This document shows positions 24,054-33,525 of a stretch of DNA of 64,000 nt, in pieces. The stretch is from Capra hircus (taxonomy: Eukaryota > Chordata > Mammalia > Artiodactyla > Bovidae). The stretch covers positions 21,240,001-21,304,000 of the forward strand of contig NC_030836.1 in the NCBI RefSeq assembly GCF_001704415.2, in the 5' to 3' direction. A program made the translations under genes and the position numbers. Position 1 is the stretch's first letter. The number at the start of each line of letters is the position of its first letter. Under the pieces are notes generated by a model. It did no database searches and was not told the origin of the DNA. It was given only the letters and a program-made list of their open reading frames with translations.

Positions 24054-24252
24054 GGGCTTCTTTGGTGGTGCAAAGAATCCTCCCACAATGTAGGAAACCC
24101 AGATTTTATCCCTGAGTAGGGAAGATCCCCTGGAGAATGAAATGGCAATTCACTCCAGTATTCTTGCCTGGGAAATACCATGGAGAGAGGAGCCTGGTTG
24201 GCTACAGTCCAAAGGATGACAAAGAGTTGTACACGACTGAGCCTAACACACA
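24054..24252 (+). mobile_element. Bov-tA SINE, diverged
   Basis: Head 'ggcttctttggtggtgcaaa', body 'agtattcttgcctgggaaat', tail 'gtacacgactgagcctaaca'. More substitutions than most copies here, suggesting an older insertion. Confidence 0.85.
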
Positions 24253-24399
24253 TTCTTTACAAGACCTCTGAAGTAATCCTATCACTCAGTGATCAGTGTG
24301 TTTTAGTTCTTTCTGCTCTGCTCCATAGTATAGATTTCATAAACACAGCTAGATTTTGCTTTTATCAATTTACCTCTTGAATTTAATTAGTCTCTAAGG

Positions 24400-25170
24400 C
24401 AGATGACACCACCCTTATGGCAGAAAGTGAAGGGGAACTAAAAAGCCTCTTGATGAAAGTGAAAGAAGACAGTGAAAAAGTTGGCTTAAAGCTCAACATT
24501 CAGAAAACAAAGATCTGGTCCCATCACTTCATGGGAAATAGATGGGGAAACAGTGGAAACAGTGTCAGACTTTATTTTGGGGGGCTCCAAAATCACTGCA
24601 AATGGTGATTGCAGCCATGAAATTAAAAGACGCTTACTCCTTGGAAGGAAAGTTGTGACCAGCCTAGATAGCATATTAAAAAGCAGAGACATTACATTGC
24701 CAACAAAGGTCCATCTAGTCAAGGCTATGGTTTTTCCTGTGGTCATGTATGGATGTGAGAGTTGGACTGTGAAGAAAGCTGAGCACCAAGGAATTGATGC
24801 TTTTGAACTGTGGTGTTGGAGAAGACTCTTGAGAGTCCCTTGGACTGCAAGGAGATCCAACCACTCCATTCTGAAGGAGATCAGCCCTGGGATTTCTTTG
24901 GAAGGAATGATACTAAAGCTGAAACTCCAGTACTTTGGCCACCTCATGAGAAAAGTTGACTCATTGGAAAAGACTCTGATGCTGGGAGGGATTGAGGGCA
25001 GGAGGAGAAGGGGACAACAGAGGATGAGATGGCTGGATGGCATCACTGACTCAATGGACATGAGTTTGAGTGAACTCCGGGAGTTGGTGATGGACAGGGA
25101 GGCCTGGCGTGCTGCGATTCATGGGGTCACAAATAGTCGGACACGGCTGAGCAACTGAACTGAACTGAAG
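24400..25170 (+). mobile_element. 5'-truncated BovB LINE
   Basis: Begins inside the YADD motif (only the ADD part is retained) and runs to the ACTGAACTGA end. The reading frame is open from 24417, breaks at an 8-base deletion near 24513 (the bases catggcat found in the other copies are missing), then stays open to the natural stop at 25158. The 24553-25158 frame gives 201 residues including 'DAFELWCWRRLLRVPWTARR' and 'RMRWLDGITDSMDMSLSELR'. This is the C-terminal part of the BovB protein, downstream of the reverse transcriptase core. No clear target duplication. Confidence 0.92.
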
Positions 25171-26549
25171 GACATATACTCTAGAACACCAAACACTTGG
25201 TAACTGCCTCAATATCCAATTTTTGATCCAATTATTTACAATTCTAAAAGGAAAAAAAATTTTTAATTGTTTATTCAAATGTTGCTACAGAACTTCAACT
25301 AAGCATGTTATCAGATGATCAATGAGTATTACTTTACAAAAATATATAAATTTTGCTCAAGGCCACTGTATCAACAGCACTTTGTTGGCACTAAGGTAAA
25401 CAATTGGGGCTCTTAATTGCTATTTCATTGCCTCAGCAAGGTAATCTTAATTTCCTTTTGCTAATAACTTGTGTACTGAGACAACATATTGAATATTCAC
25501 AGCACACTCAGGACCAGGATATGACAATGGAAGTATGGTCGGGGAAATTTAAAAAGGAGAATTTATTTAATTTGCAAAAATCTGCTAAAAATGCAAATCC
25601 GAAACCTCAATACATTTCTTCCACAGCAGGTGAAACCAACTGAATCAAAGATTCTGTTGAATTAGGAAGTCTCATTTTCCTCCTGAATATTTGCAGATGC
25701 ACTACTGAGATTTGGGCAATGATGAAAAAGAAGGTATTATGTAAAAATATTGCAGCATTTAAGTGTTAAGCAAGCTGATTATTTGAACAATCTAATAATC
25801 TAAAAAAGTAAAAGAGAGCATCTAGGAGAACCAGGAGGAATGAAGATATGGGGCTCAGAGGCAGTATTAAATAATAGCCTGGAAATTGATCTCTAACAAC
25901 TGAGGGTCATGATAGGCTTCCCTGGAAAAGAGCTCAGACCAGGGCAATATGAGACTTCAGATTTCCAGGAAGGTGAGGTAACAGAAACTATTTACAGCTA
26001 TGATCTGAGAAGCACCGCAAATACACCATGATATTCAGCAGAGCAAGATGACTTTGGTCTCAATGGAAACTAAGAGAACTTAAAAGAAAACAAAGCCCAG
26101 ACTGGAGAAGTACAATCTACTCTTAATCACCATCTGTTTTAACAGTCTGTTTCTAACCTCCTCGTCATTGCCCAGTCACTTATAACATATACATTTGCTT
26201 GCGTGGTTTGTTTGGTTTTTTTGCTAATTATATGATAAGCAAGTGAAGAAGCTAGTCTACATTTGATCATTTTTCTCTTACTTTCCTTCTCCTGCCTGTT
26301 TTTTGGAGCACTGCTAGAAACAGCAAAGTGAAAACTTTACTAAGCTTTATGTTTTCTAACGGCATCAACATTTATGTGTGCTTGATAACTTTCTCTTCTT
26401 AACATGATAACCTATGTCTTCAAGACCTAGACTAGAAAAACTCAACGTTCTGTAGCTATCACTAGAATACACCTGCTGCCCTGGAAACACCCCTCCACTG
26501 TTCTGATCACTAGCGTGTGTAACCACTACATAGCTCCCCTTGTCACAGC
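25171..26549. other. Unique DNA
   Basis: No gene recognised in about 1.4 kb. The frame at 25404-25643 is unremarkable. Confidence 0.45.
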
Positions 26550-27866
26550 TGCTGTTCTGTCACTAAGTCATGTCCCACTCTTTGGGACCTCATGGATTGC
26601 AGCACACCAGACTTTCCTGTCCCTCACTATCTCCCAGAGTTTTCTCAAATTCGTGTCCATTGAGTCGGTGATGACATCCAACCATCTCATCCTCTGTTGC
26701 TCACTTCTCTTCCTGCCTTCAATCTTTCCCAGCATCGGGGTCTTTTCTAATGAGTCGGTTCTTTCCATCATGTGGCCAAAGTATTGGAGCTTCAGCTTCA
26801 GCATCAGTCCTTCAAATGAATATTCAGGGTTGATTTCTTTAGGATTGACTGGTTTGATTTTGCTGTTCAGGGAACCCTCAAGAGTCTTCTCCAGTACCAC
26901 AGTGCAATTCTTCAGCACTCAGCGTTCTTTATGGTCCAACTCACATTTGTACATGGCTACTGGAAAAACCATAGTTTTGACTGGACACCTTTGTCCAAAA
27001 GGGATGTCTCTGCTTTTTAATAAGCTGTCTAGGTTGGTTATAATTTTCCTTCCAAGGAGCAAGCATCTTGTAATTTCATGACTGCAGTCATTGTCTGCAG
27101 TGATTTTGGAGCCAAGAGAATAAATCTGCCACTGTTCCACTTTTTCCCCATCTATTTGTCATGAAGTGATGGGACCAGATGCCATGATCTCTGTTTTCTG
27201 ACTGTTGAGTTTTAAGCCAGTTTTTTCACTCTCCTCTTTCTCTCTCATCAAAAGCTTTTTAGTTCCTGTTCACTTTCTGCCATTAAAGTGGAATAATCTA
27301 CATATCTTATATTGTTAACACTTCTCCTGCAAATATTGATTTCAACCTGTGATTTATCCAGCCTGGCATTTTGCCTGATGTCCTCTGCATAGAAGTTAAA
27401 TAAGCAGGGTGACAATATATTGTCTTGTCCTACTCCTTTCCAAATTTTGAATCAGTCCATTATTCCATGTCTGTTCTAACTCTTGCGTCCTGACCTGTAT
27501 ACAGGCTTCTTAGGAGGCAGGTACGGTGGTCTGGTATTCCCATCTCTTTAGCAGTTTTCCATGGTTTGTTGTTATCCACACAGTCAAAGGCTTTAGTGTA
27601 GTCAATGAAGCAGAAGTAGACATTTTGCTTGAATTCCCTCTCTTTCGCTGTGATCCAGCAGATGTTGTCAATTTGATCTCTGGTTCCTCTGACTTTTGTA
27701 AATCCAGCTTGTACATCTAGAAGTTCTTGGTTCGTGTACTGTTGAAGGCTAGCTTAAAGAATTTTGAGAATTACCTTGCTAGCATGTGAAATGAGTACAA
27801 TTGTACAAAAGTTTAAATGTTCTTTGGCATTGCTTTTCTTTGGAGTTGGAATGAAAACTGACTGCT
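26550..27866 (-). mobile_element. BovB LINE, antisense, 1.3 kb
   Basis: Antisense BovB from its 3' end at the left ('gtcactaagtcatgtcccac') to a 5' truncation near 27866 ('tggaatgaaaactgactg'). The antisense of the motif A region lies at about 27580-27630 ('cagtcaaaggctttagtgta'). Many substitutions and indels; coding pieces at 26918-26568 and 27140-26919 are in broken frames. The tail differs from the (ACTGA)n form of the other copies. It lies head to head with the next BovB. Confidence 0.9.
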
Positions 27867-28140
27867 TCCTTATCATTATACTGGTGTTATATTGATCAAA
27901 AGAAGCAAGTATGAGTAGCAGCAGCACTTAAGTTCTAAATATGAAATATATATAAATTAGAAATTAAGGTATACATTAACAACTTAAGTCATAGACAATA
28001 CAAGTTTGGTCAATAGGTATATGAAGGAAAGAAGAAGTTTGGTATGTAAAATGTCACTCAGAAAGCACAGAACAGACAAATTGAAAAGATTAGATCATGC
28101 AAACCTGTAATTGTTTTGTTCTTTATTGTTTACACACCTA

Positions 28141-29560
28141 AAAGATGATGCTGTGAAAGTGCTGTACTCAATATGCTAGCAAATTTGAAAAAGTCAGCAG
28201 TGGCCACAGGACTGGAAAAGGTCAGTTTTCATTCTAATCCCAAAAAAAGGCAATGCCAAAGAATGTTCAAACCACCACACAATTGCACTCATTTCACAAG
28301 CTAGCAAAGTAATATTCAAAATTCTCCAAGCCAGGCTTCAACAGTATATGAACTGTGAACTTCCAGATGTTCAAGGTGGAATTAGAAAAAGCAGAGGAAC
28401 CAGAGATCAAATTGGTCACATCTGTTGGACCATCGAAATAACAAGAGAGTTTCAGAAAAACATCTACTTCTGCTTTATTGACTATGCCAAAGCCTTTGAC
28501 TGTGTAGATCACAACAAACTGTGGAAAATTCTTAAAGAGATGGGAATACCAGACCACGTGACCTGCCTCCTGAGAAATCTGTATGCAGATCAAGAAGCAA
28601 CCGTTAGAGCCAGACATGGAACAACAGACTGGTTTCAAATTAGGAAAGGAGTACGTCAAGGCTTTTTTAACTTATGTCACCCTGCTTTTTTAACTTATGT
28701 GCAGAGTACATCATGGGAAATACCAGGCTGGATGAAGCACAAGCTGGAATCAAGGTTGCTAGGAGAGATATCAATAACCTCAGATATGCAGATAACACCA
28801 CCCTTATGGCAAAAAGCAAAGAAGTACAAAGAGCCTCTCGATGAAAGTGAAAGAGGAGAGTGAAAAAACTGGCCTAAAGCTCAACATTCAAAAAAACTAA
28901 GATCATGGCATCAGGTTCCATCACTTCATGGCAAATAGATGGGGAAACAATGGAAACAGTGAGAGACTTTATTTTGGGGAGGGCTCCAAAGTCACTGCAG
29001 ATGGTGACTGCAGTCATGAAATTAAAAGATGCTTGATACTTGGGGAAAAAAGCTATGACAAAGCTAGACAGCATATTAAGAAGCAGAGACATTACTTTGC
29101 CGACTAAGTTCTGTCTAGTCAAAGCTATGGTTTTTCCAGTAGTCATGTATGGATGTGAGAGTTGGACTATAAAGAAAGCTGAGTGCCAAAGAATTGGTCT
29201 CTTCAAACTGTGATGTTGAAGACTCTTGAGAGTCCCCTAGACTGCAAGGAGATCCAAACAATCAATCCTAAAGGAAATCAGTCCTGAATATCCATTGTAA
29301 GGACTGATGCTGAAGCTGAAACTCTAATACTTTGTCCACCTGATGTGAAGAACTGACTCATTGGAAAAGACTCTGATTCTGGGAAAGACTGAAGGCAGGA
29401 GAAGGGGACAATAGAGTATGAGAGGATGGAATCACCAGCTCGATGAACATGAGGTTGAGCAAGATCCGGGAGTTGGTGATGGACAGGGAAGCCTGGCATC
29501 CTGCAGTCCATGGGGTGGCAAAGAACTGGACATGACTGAACGACTGAACTGAACTGAACT
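28141..29560 (+). mobile_element. BovB LINE, 1.4 kb, plus strand
   Basis: The longest BovB here, 5'-truncated upstream of the reverse transcriptase fingers and ending in the (ACTGA)n tail at about 29545-29560. The frame at 28348-28863 carries motif A ('FCFIDYAKAFDCVDHNKLW'), the 'RNLYADQEATVRA' block and motif B ('RKGVRQG'). It then loses frame at a local sequence replacement near 28661-28677. Further indels break the C-terminal region. Dead copy, older than those at 31.5 and 57.3 kb by its number of changes. Confidence 0.92.
28348..28863 (+). pseudogene. BovB reverse transcriptase fragment
   Basis: 171-residue open frame. Residues 1-107 or so follow the BovB reverse transcriptase: 'RGTRDQIGHICWTIE', then 'FIDYAKAFD' with the catalytic aspartate of motif A, then 'KGVRQG' of motif B. 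From about residue 108 the sequence is out of frame, and the YADD motif lies in another frame near 28780-28795. RTE-clade enzymes carry out target-primed reverse transcription; this one is non-functional. Confidence 0.85.
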
Positions 29561-29574
29561 TCACAATATTATTG

Positions 29575-29700
29575 TATTTAATCTCCGCAGCAGTTCTAGA
29601 GAGAAGCTGATTTTATTCTTATTTTACAGATGAAGAAAGTGAACAGTAGAGATTGGTTTGCCCATCTTAAGTGTGTATGCAAAATCTGAACACAGCCTCA
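29575..29700 (-). mobile_element. MIR-like ancient SINE
   Basis: 'ttattttacagatgaagaaa' preceded by 'atttaatctccgcagcagtt' matches the antisense MIR core. Ends approximate. Confidence 0.5.
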
Positions 29701-31531
29701 ACTTTGGATTCTTTAGCTACTGCAGAATGATTCCTTCAGCATGCAGGCAGTTAAAACTCACCCTGGCAACACATTCTGCAGGACCGTGTATTCCATAATG
29801 ACTAAAAATTAAATTAATCTTCAGGAGCTTACCATTAAATAAATGATCACAGAGAAATTTTTATTCTGGGAAGATCATAGTAAGAACTCTGATGGGGTGA
29901 CAATACACACTAGAGTAGAAAGAAAGGCATATTAAAAAAATAAATAAACAACCTTAGGTGTATCTGAGAAGCATCTTGGAGAGTGAAACTTGAGTGGGCT
30001 TCAAAAATATTTTTGTTAGGTTTATAGGGTGGCCAATAATATTCTAGGCAAAAAGAGTAGCTTGAGCAAAGAGTTAGAGGCAAGAAAAGAATCAGGATTT
30101 TGGAAGATAGTTTATAAGTCAATAAGATTAAAATGCCAGGTGCATAGGGAATGTAATCAGCGATGAGATTAGTAAAGTGAGAAGGAATGAAATCTAAAGA
30201 GTTTTTCAAGTCAGGCTTAGGTGTTGAACTTAACATTTTCTCCAGAGTCTGTCCTAGGCTCTTTTTTCAACACAGAGAAGACAACATAACTATGGGAAAT
30301 GTAAGAAGTTATCAATTCATTAAAGATGATCACATCTTCTCAGATGTTTCCTGTTTTTGAATGCAGCTTCCCAAGGCATGAAATGTCATGACAAAGAATA
30401 TGGACAAGCATATTCACAATACAGAAAAATCTAAATTATTCTAGTGCAAAATTCTTTAGAAAAAAATCTATGTATAGAGAAGAGATTTAAATTATCCTTG
30501 AGAGAATGGCAAGCCAAAATGAGATCCTTAAAGGATTCTTCTCCCAGTTGAAAGGAATGAAAGAAATTAAGAGGGAAAGGACAAAAGGGATGAAAAAATG
30601 AATGAATGAACAAACATGGACAATACATCTATAAAAATGAAAATTAAATGCAGGTACCAGCTTCTTCACCCATGTTGGTCGAGTTATAAACATTGCAAAT
30701 AATTTAGAACCCAGATAATTTGCAAATTGATGGATGCACCCTGCCAAACATCACATTGAAGAATCACCTTGAAAATGACATCTGTAAGTGTACAATAAAT
30801 GAAGAGAAAAAGAAGAAAATAATTTACTAAATGCTTTTGTTAGGTAGTTAGAATAGGAAACAGGAGTCCAGAATGGCGGTGGCTGAAAGACAAGGAAGGG
30901 AAAAGCCCGGAAAAATAGAACAGAGGAAGGTCCGAGGACCAGGGTGAGGACCTCAGGTAAAAAAAAACAGACTTACATCTTTATAATTTGAGTCATCTAC
31001 TCTGCTGTTTTTATCCAACAAATATACTGTACATACTAACTTCAAGGTACTTTAGGCATTTAATAATCTGCAGCTCATTTAATTTTTATAACAATATTAA
31101 GAGGTAGATACAGTTATTATCACTATTTTTCAAATGAGAAAACTAAGGTACATCATTAATTTGCAGAAAATTAGATATACTATCAGGAGAAAGATAATTG
31201 TCAGTCCACGTGCATAACAACTAGACTACACCCTTTTATGTTTCTTTGCAAATTGTTTTCCAAGAGGTAGTGAAAATGTTATTACTCAAATAAATTTTTT
31301 AAAAAGATTTATTAGCCTTTGTTTTGATAACAGACATTCTCTAGCTGGCTAGGATGTTGTGACAGGTAATGACTGTGCCTATCTGGACCTCAATTTCTGT
31401 TAGACAAGGCAAGGAATGCATAATTAAATCATGAAATAAGCAAGGGTATTTCAAAGAGGAATAGGAATCATGAAGAAGATAAGGGGTTATTTGAAGGGAG
31501 TAACTGAAGGTAAAACAAAATTTACAAACCT
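29701..31531. other. Unique DNA with a GC-richer patch and a MIR
   Basis: No gene recognised. A locally GC-richer patch at about 30860-30950 ('cagaatggcggtggctgaaa') stands out from its AT-rich surroundings and may be a repeat relic I cannot name. A MIR-like stretch lies at about 31040-31190. Confidence 0.4.
31040..31190 (-). mobile_element. MIR-like ancient SINE
   Basis: 'aatttttataacaatattaa' plus 'tcaaatgagaaaactaaggt' fits the antisense MIR core with heavy decay. Confidence 0.5.
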
Positions 31532-31542
31532 ATGTAAACTGG

Positions 31543-32572
31543 ATCACAATAAACTGTGGAAAATTCTTCAAGAGATGGCAATACCAGACCACCTGACTTG
31601 CCTCTTGAGAAATCTGTATGCAGGTCAGGAAGCAACAGTTAGAACTGGACATGGAACAATAGACTGGTTCCAAATAGGAAAAGGAGTACATCAAGGCTGT
31701 ATATTGTCGCCCTGCTTATTTAACTTCTATGCAGAGTACATCATGAGAAATGCTGGGCTGGAAGAAGCACAAGCTGGAATCAAGATTGTTGGGAGAAATA
31801 TCAATAACCTCATATATGCAGATGACACCGCCCTTAGGCAGAAAGTGAAGAGGAACTAAAAAGCCTCTTGATGAAAGTGAAAGAGGAGAGTGAAAAAGTT
31901 GGCTTAAAGCTCAACATTCAGAAAATGAAGATCATGGCATCTGGTCCCATCACTTCATGGGAAATAGATGAGGAAACAATGAAAACAGTGTCAGACTTTA
32001 TTTGCGGGGGCTCCCAAATCACTGCAGATGGTGATTGCAGCCATGAAATTAAAAACCGCTTACTCCTTGGAAGGAAAGTTGTGACCAACCTAGATAGCAT
32101 ATTCAAAAGCAGAGACATTACTTTGCCAACAAATGTCCATCTAGTCAAGGCTATGGTTTTTCCAGTAGTCATGTATGGATATGAGAGTTGGACTGTGAAG
32201 AAAGCTGAGCGCCGAAGAATTGATGCTTTTGAACTGTGGTGTTGGAGAAGACTCTTGAGAGTCCCTTGGACTGCAAGGAGATCCAACCAGTACATCCTAA
32301 AGGAGTTCAGTCCTGGGAGTTCTTTGGAAGGAATGATGCTAAAGCTGAAACTCCAGTACTTTGGCCACTTCATGCGAAGAGTTGACTCATTGGAAAAGAC
32401 TCTGATGCTGGGAGGGATTGGGGGCAGGAGGAAAAGGGGACGACAGAGGATGAGATGGCTGGATGGCATCACCGACTTGATGAACGTGAGTTTGAGTGAA
32501 CTCCAGGAGTTGGTGATGGACAGCGAGGCCTGGCATACTGTGATTCATGCGGTCACAAAGAGTTGGACATGA
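31543..32572 (+). pseudogene. BovB reverse transcriptase C-terminal part, one frameshift
   Basis: The first frame (open 31470-31859) holds 'KLWKILQEMAIPDHLTCLLR', motif B as 'GKGVHQG', and the catalytic 'NLIYADDTALR'. One base is missing near 31836, where the other copies read ccttatggcag and this one ccttaggcag. The second frame (31868-32572, 234 residues) continues with 'KLNIQKMKIMASGPITSWEI' and 'DAFELWCWRRLLRVPWTARR' to a stop at 32572. Motif B has His where the other copies have Arg. The first 25 or so codons of the open frame (31470-31542) are host flanking sequence. Confidence 0.88.
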
Positions 32573-32598
32573 CTGAACAACTGAACTGAACTGAACTG
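31543..32598 (+). mobile_element. 5'-truncated BovB LINE, well preserved
   Basis: Starts just after motif A of the reverse transcriptase and ends with CTGAACTGAACTGA. An 11-bp duplication with one mismatch (atg[t/c]aaactgg) flanks it at 31532-31542 and 32599-32609. The coding part is nearly continuous: see the pseudogene entry. Confidence 0.93.
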
Positions 32599-32609
32599 AT
32601 GCAAACTGG

Positions 32610-32975
32610 CTCTAGGTGCTAGATCCAACTGTCCCCTCAACAGACAGAGTTGATTTACATATCTCCAGACAAGAATCAATCATTTCATTGCAATCAGCTA
32701 TCTACAACTTACACAGCTGCAAAATAGCTCAAAGACAATGAAAGACCAAGTCCTACAAAATCAAATATCCCAGAAGGATATGCTATAGATAAGATGTAGT
32801 TTTCCATTGATTCTGCTCAATAATCTTTGTCCATTTCTTTTCAAAATCTTCCACAAGTTTGGCTAACACTCTCTGTGTCATAGATAACTGGTGTCATATA
32901 AGTTTTACTTAAATGACTTAGAAATATAAACCTCAAGTCAACATTCTCTCTGTATTCTGACTCATTTACTATTTC
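32610..32975. other. Unique spacer
   Basis: Nothing recognised. Confidence 0.45.
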
Positions 32976-32983
32976 CCTATGTG

Positions 32984-33419
32984 CTGCTACTTCTGGTGTT
33001 TAGTTACTAAAGTGAAGTGAAGTGAAGTGAAGTGATGTGAAGTGAAAGTCACTCAGTCACATCTGACTGTTTGTGACCCCATGGACTAATACAGTCCATG
33101 GAATTCTCCAGGCCAGAATACTGAAGTGGGTAGCCTTTCCTTTCTCCAGGGGATCTTCCCAACCCAGGGATTGAATCCATGTCTCAGCAAATTCTTTACC
33201 AGCTGAGCCACAAGGGAAGTCGCTAAATCATGTCCAGTTCTTTGTGATCCTGTGGGCTGTAACCCACCAGGCTCTTCTGTCTGTGGGATTTCCCAGGCAA
33301 GAATACTGGAGTGGGTGGCCACTTCCTTCTCCAGGGATCTTCCCAACCCAGGGATAGAACCCAGGTTTCCTGTTTGGTAGGCAAATTCTTTACCATTGAG
33401 CCACCTGGGAAGCTCACTA
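32984..33419 (-). mobile_element. Bov-tA SINE split by a second SINE
   Basis: Outer antisense SINE: its tail piece lies at 32984-33011 ('tggtgtttagttactaa') and its body and head at 33218-33419 ('cgctaaatcatgtcc' to 'gagccacctgggaagct'). An 8-bp duplication, cctatgtg, lies at 32976-32983 and 33420-33427. Confidence 0.75.
33012..33217 (-). mobile_element. Bov-tA SINE nested inside another SINE
   Basis: Antisense copy with an expanded (GAAGT)n tail at 33012-33047, body 'gaattctccaggccagaata', head 'accagctgagccacaaggga'. It interrupts the outer SINE at its tail; the imperfect repeats agttactaaa (33002-33011) and agtcgctaaa (33218-33227) are consistent with its target duplication. Confidence 0.8.
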
Positions 33420-33470
33420 CCTATGTGATACCTCTACAATGTCTAAAAGGCATCTGAACTTAAAAAAAAA

Positions 33471-33475
<5 letters not shown>

Positions 33476-33515
<40 letters not shown>
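33476..33515. repeat. (TA)n microsatellite
   Basis: About 20 uninterrupted TA units, preceded by an A10 run and followed by a short CA tract. Confidence 0.97.

Positions 33516-33525
<10 letters not shown>

Noticed and set aside
26515..27081. 188-residue plus-strand frame
   Set aside because: Antisense shadow of the minus-strand BovB at 26550-27866.
30860..30950. GC-richer patch resembling a first exon
   Set aside because: Too short, no splice donor in a convincing frame, and it reads more like a repeat relic than a gene start.
31918..32472. 184-residue minus-strand frame, with similar ones at 24486-25061 and 57669-58223
   Set aside because: These are the antisense of the BovB coding region. 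The same antisense frame stays open in several copies because of BovB codon composition; nothing indicates it is translated.
33012..33419. CRISPR-like or tandem-gene pattern of similar units
   Set aside because: The repeated units are SINE copies in a mammalian genome; no regular short repeats with unique spacers are present.
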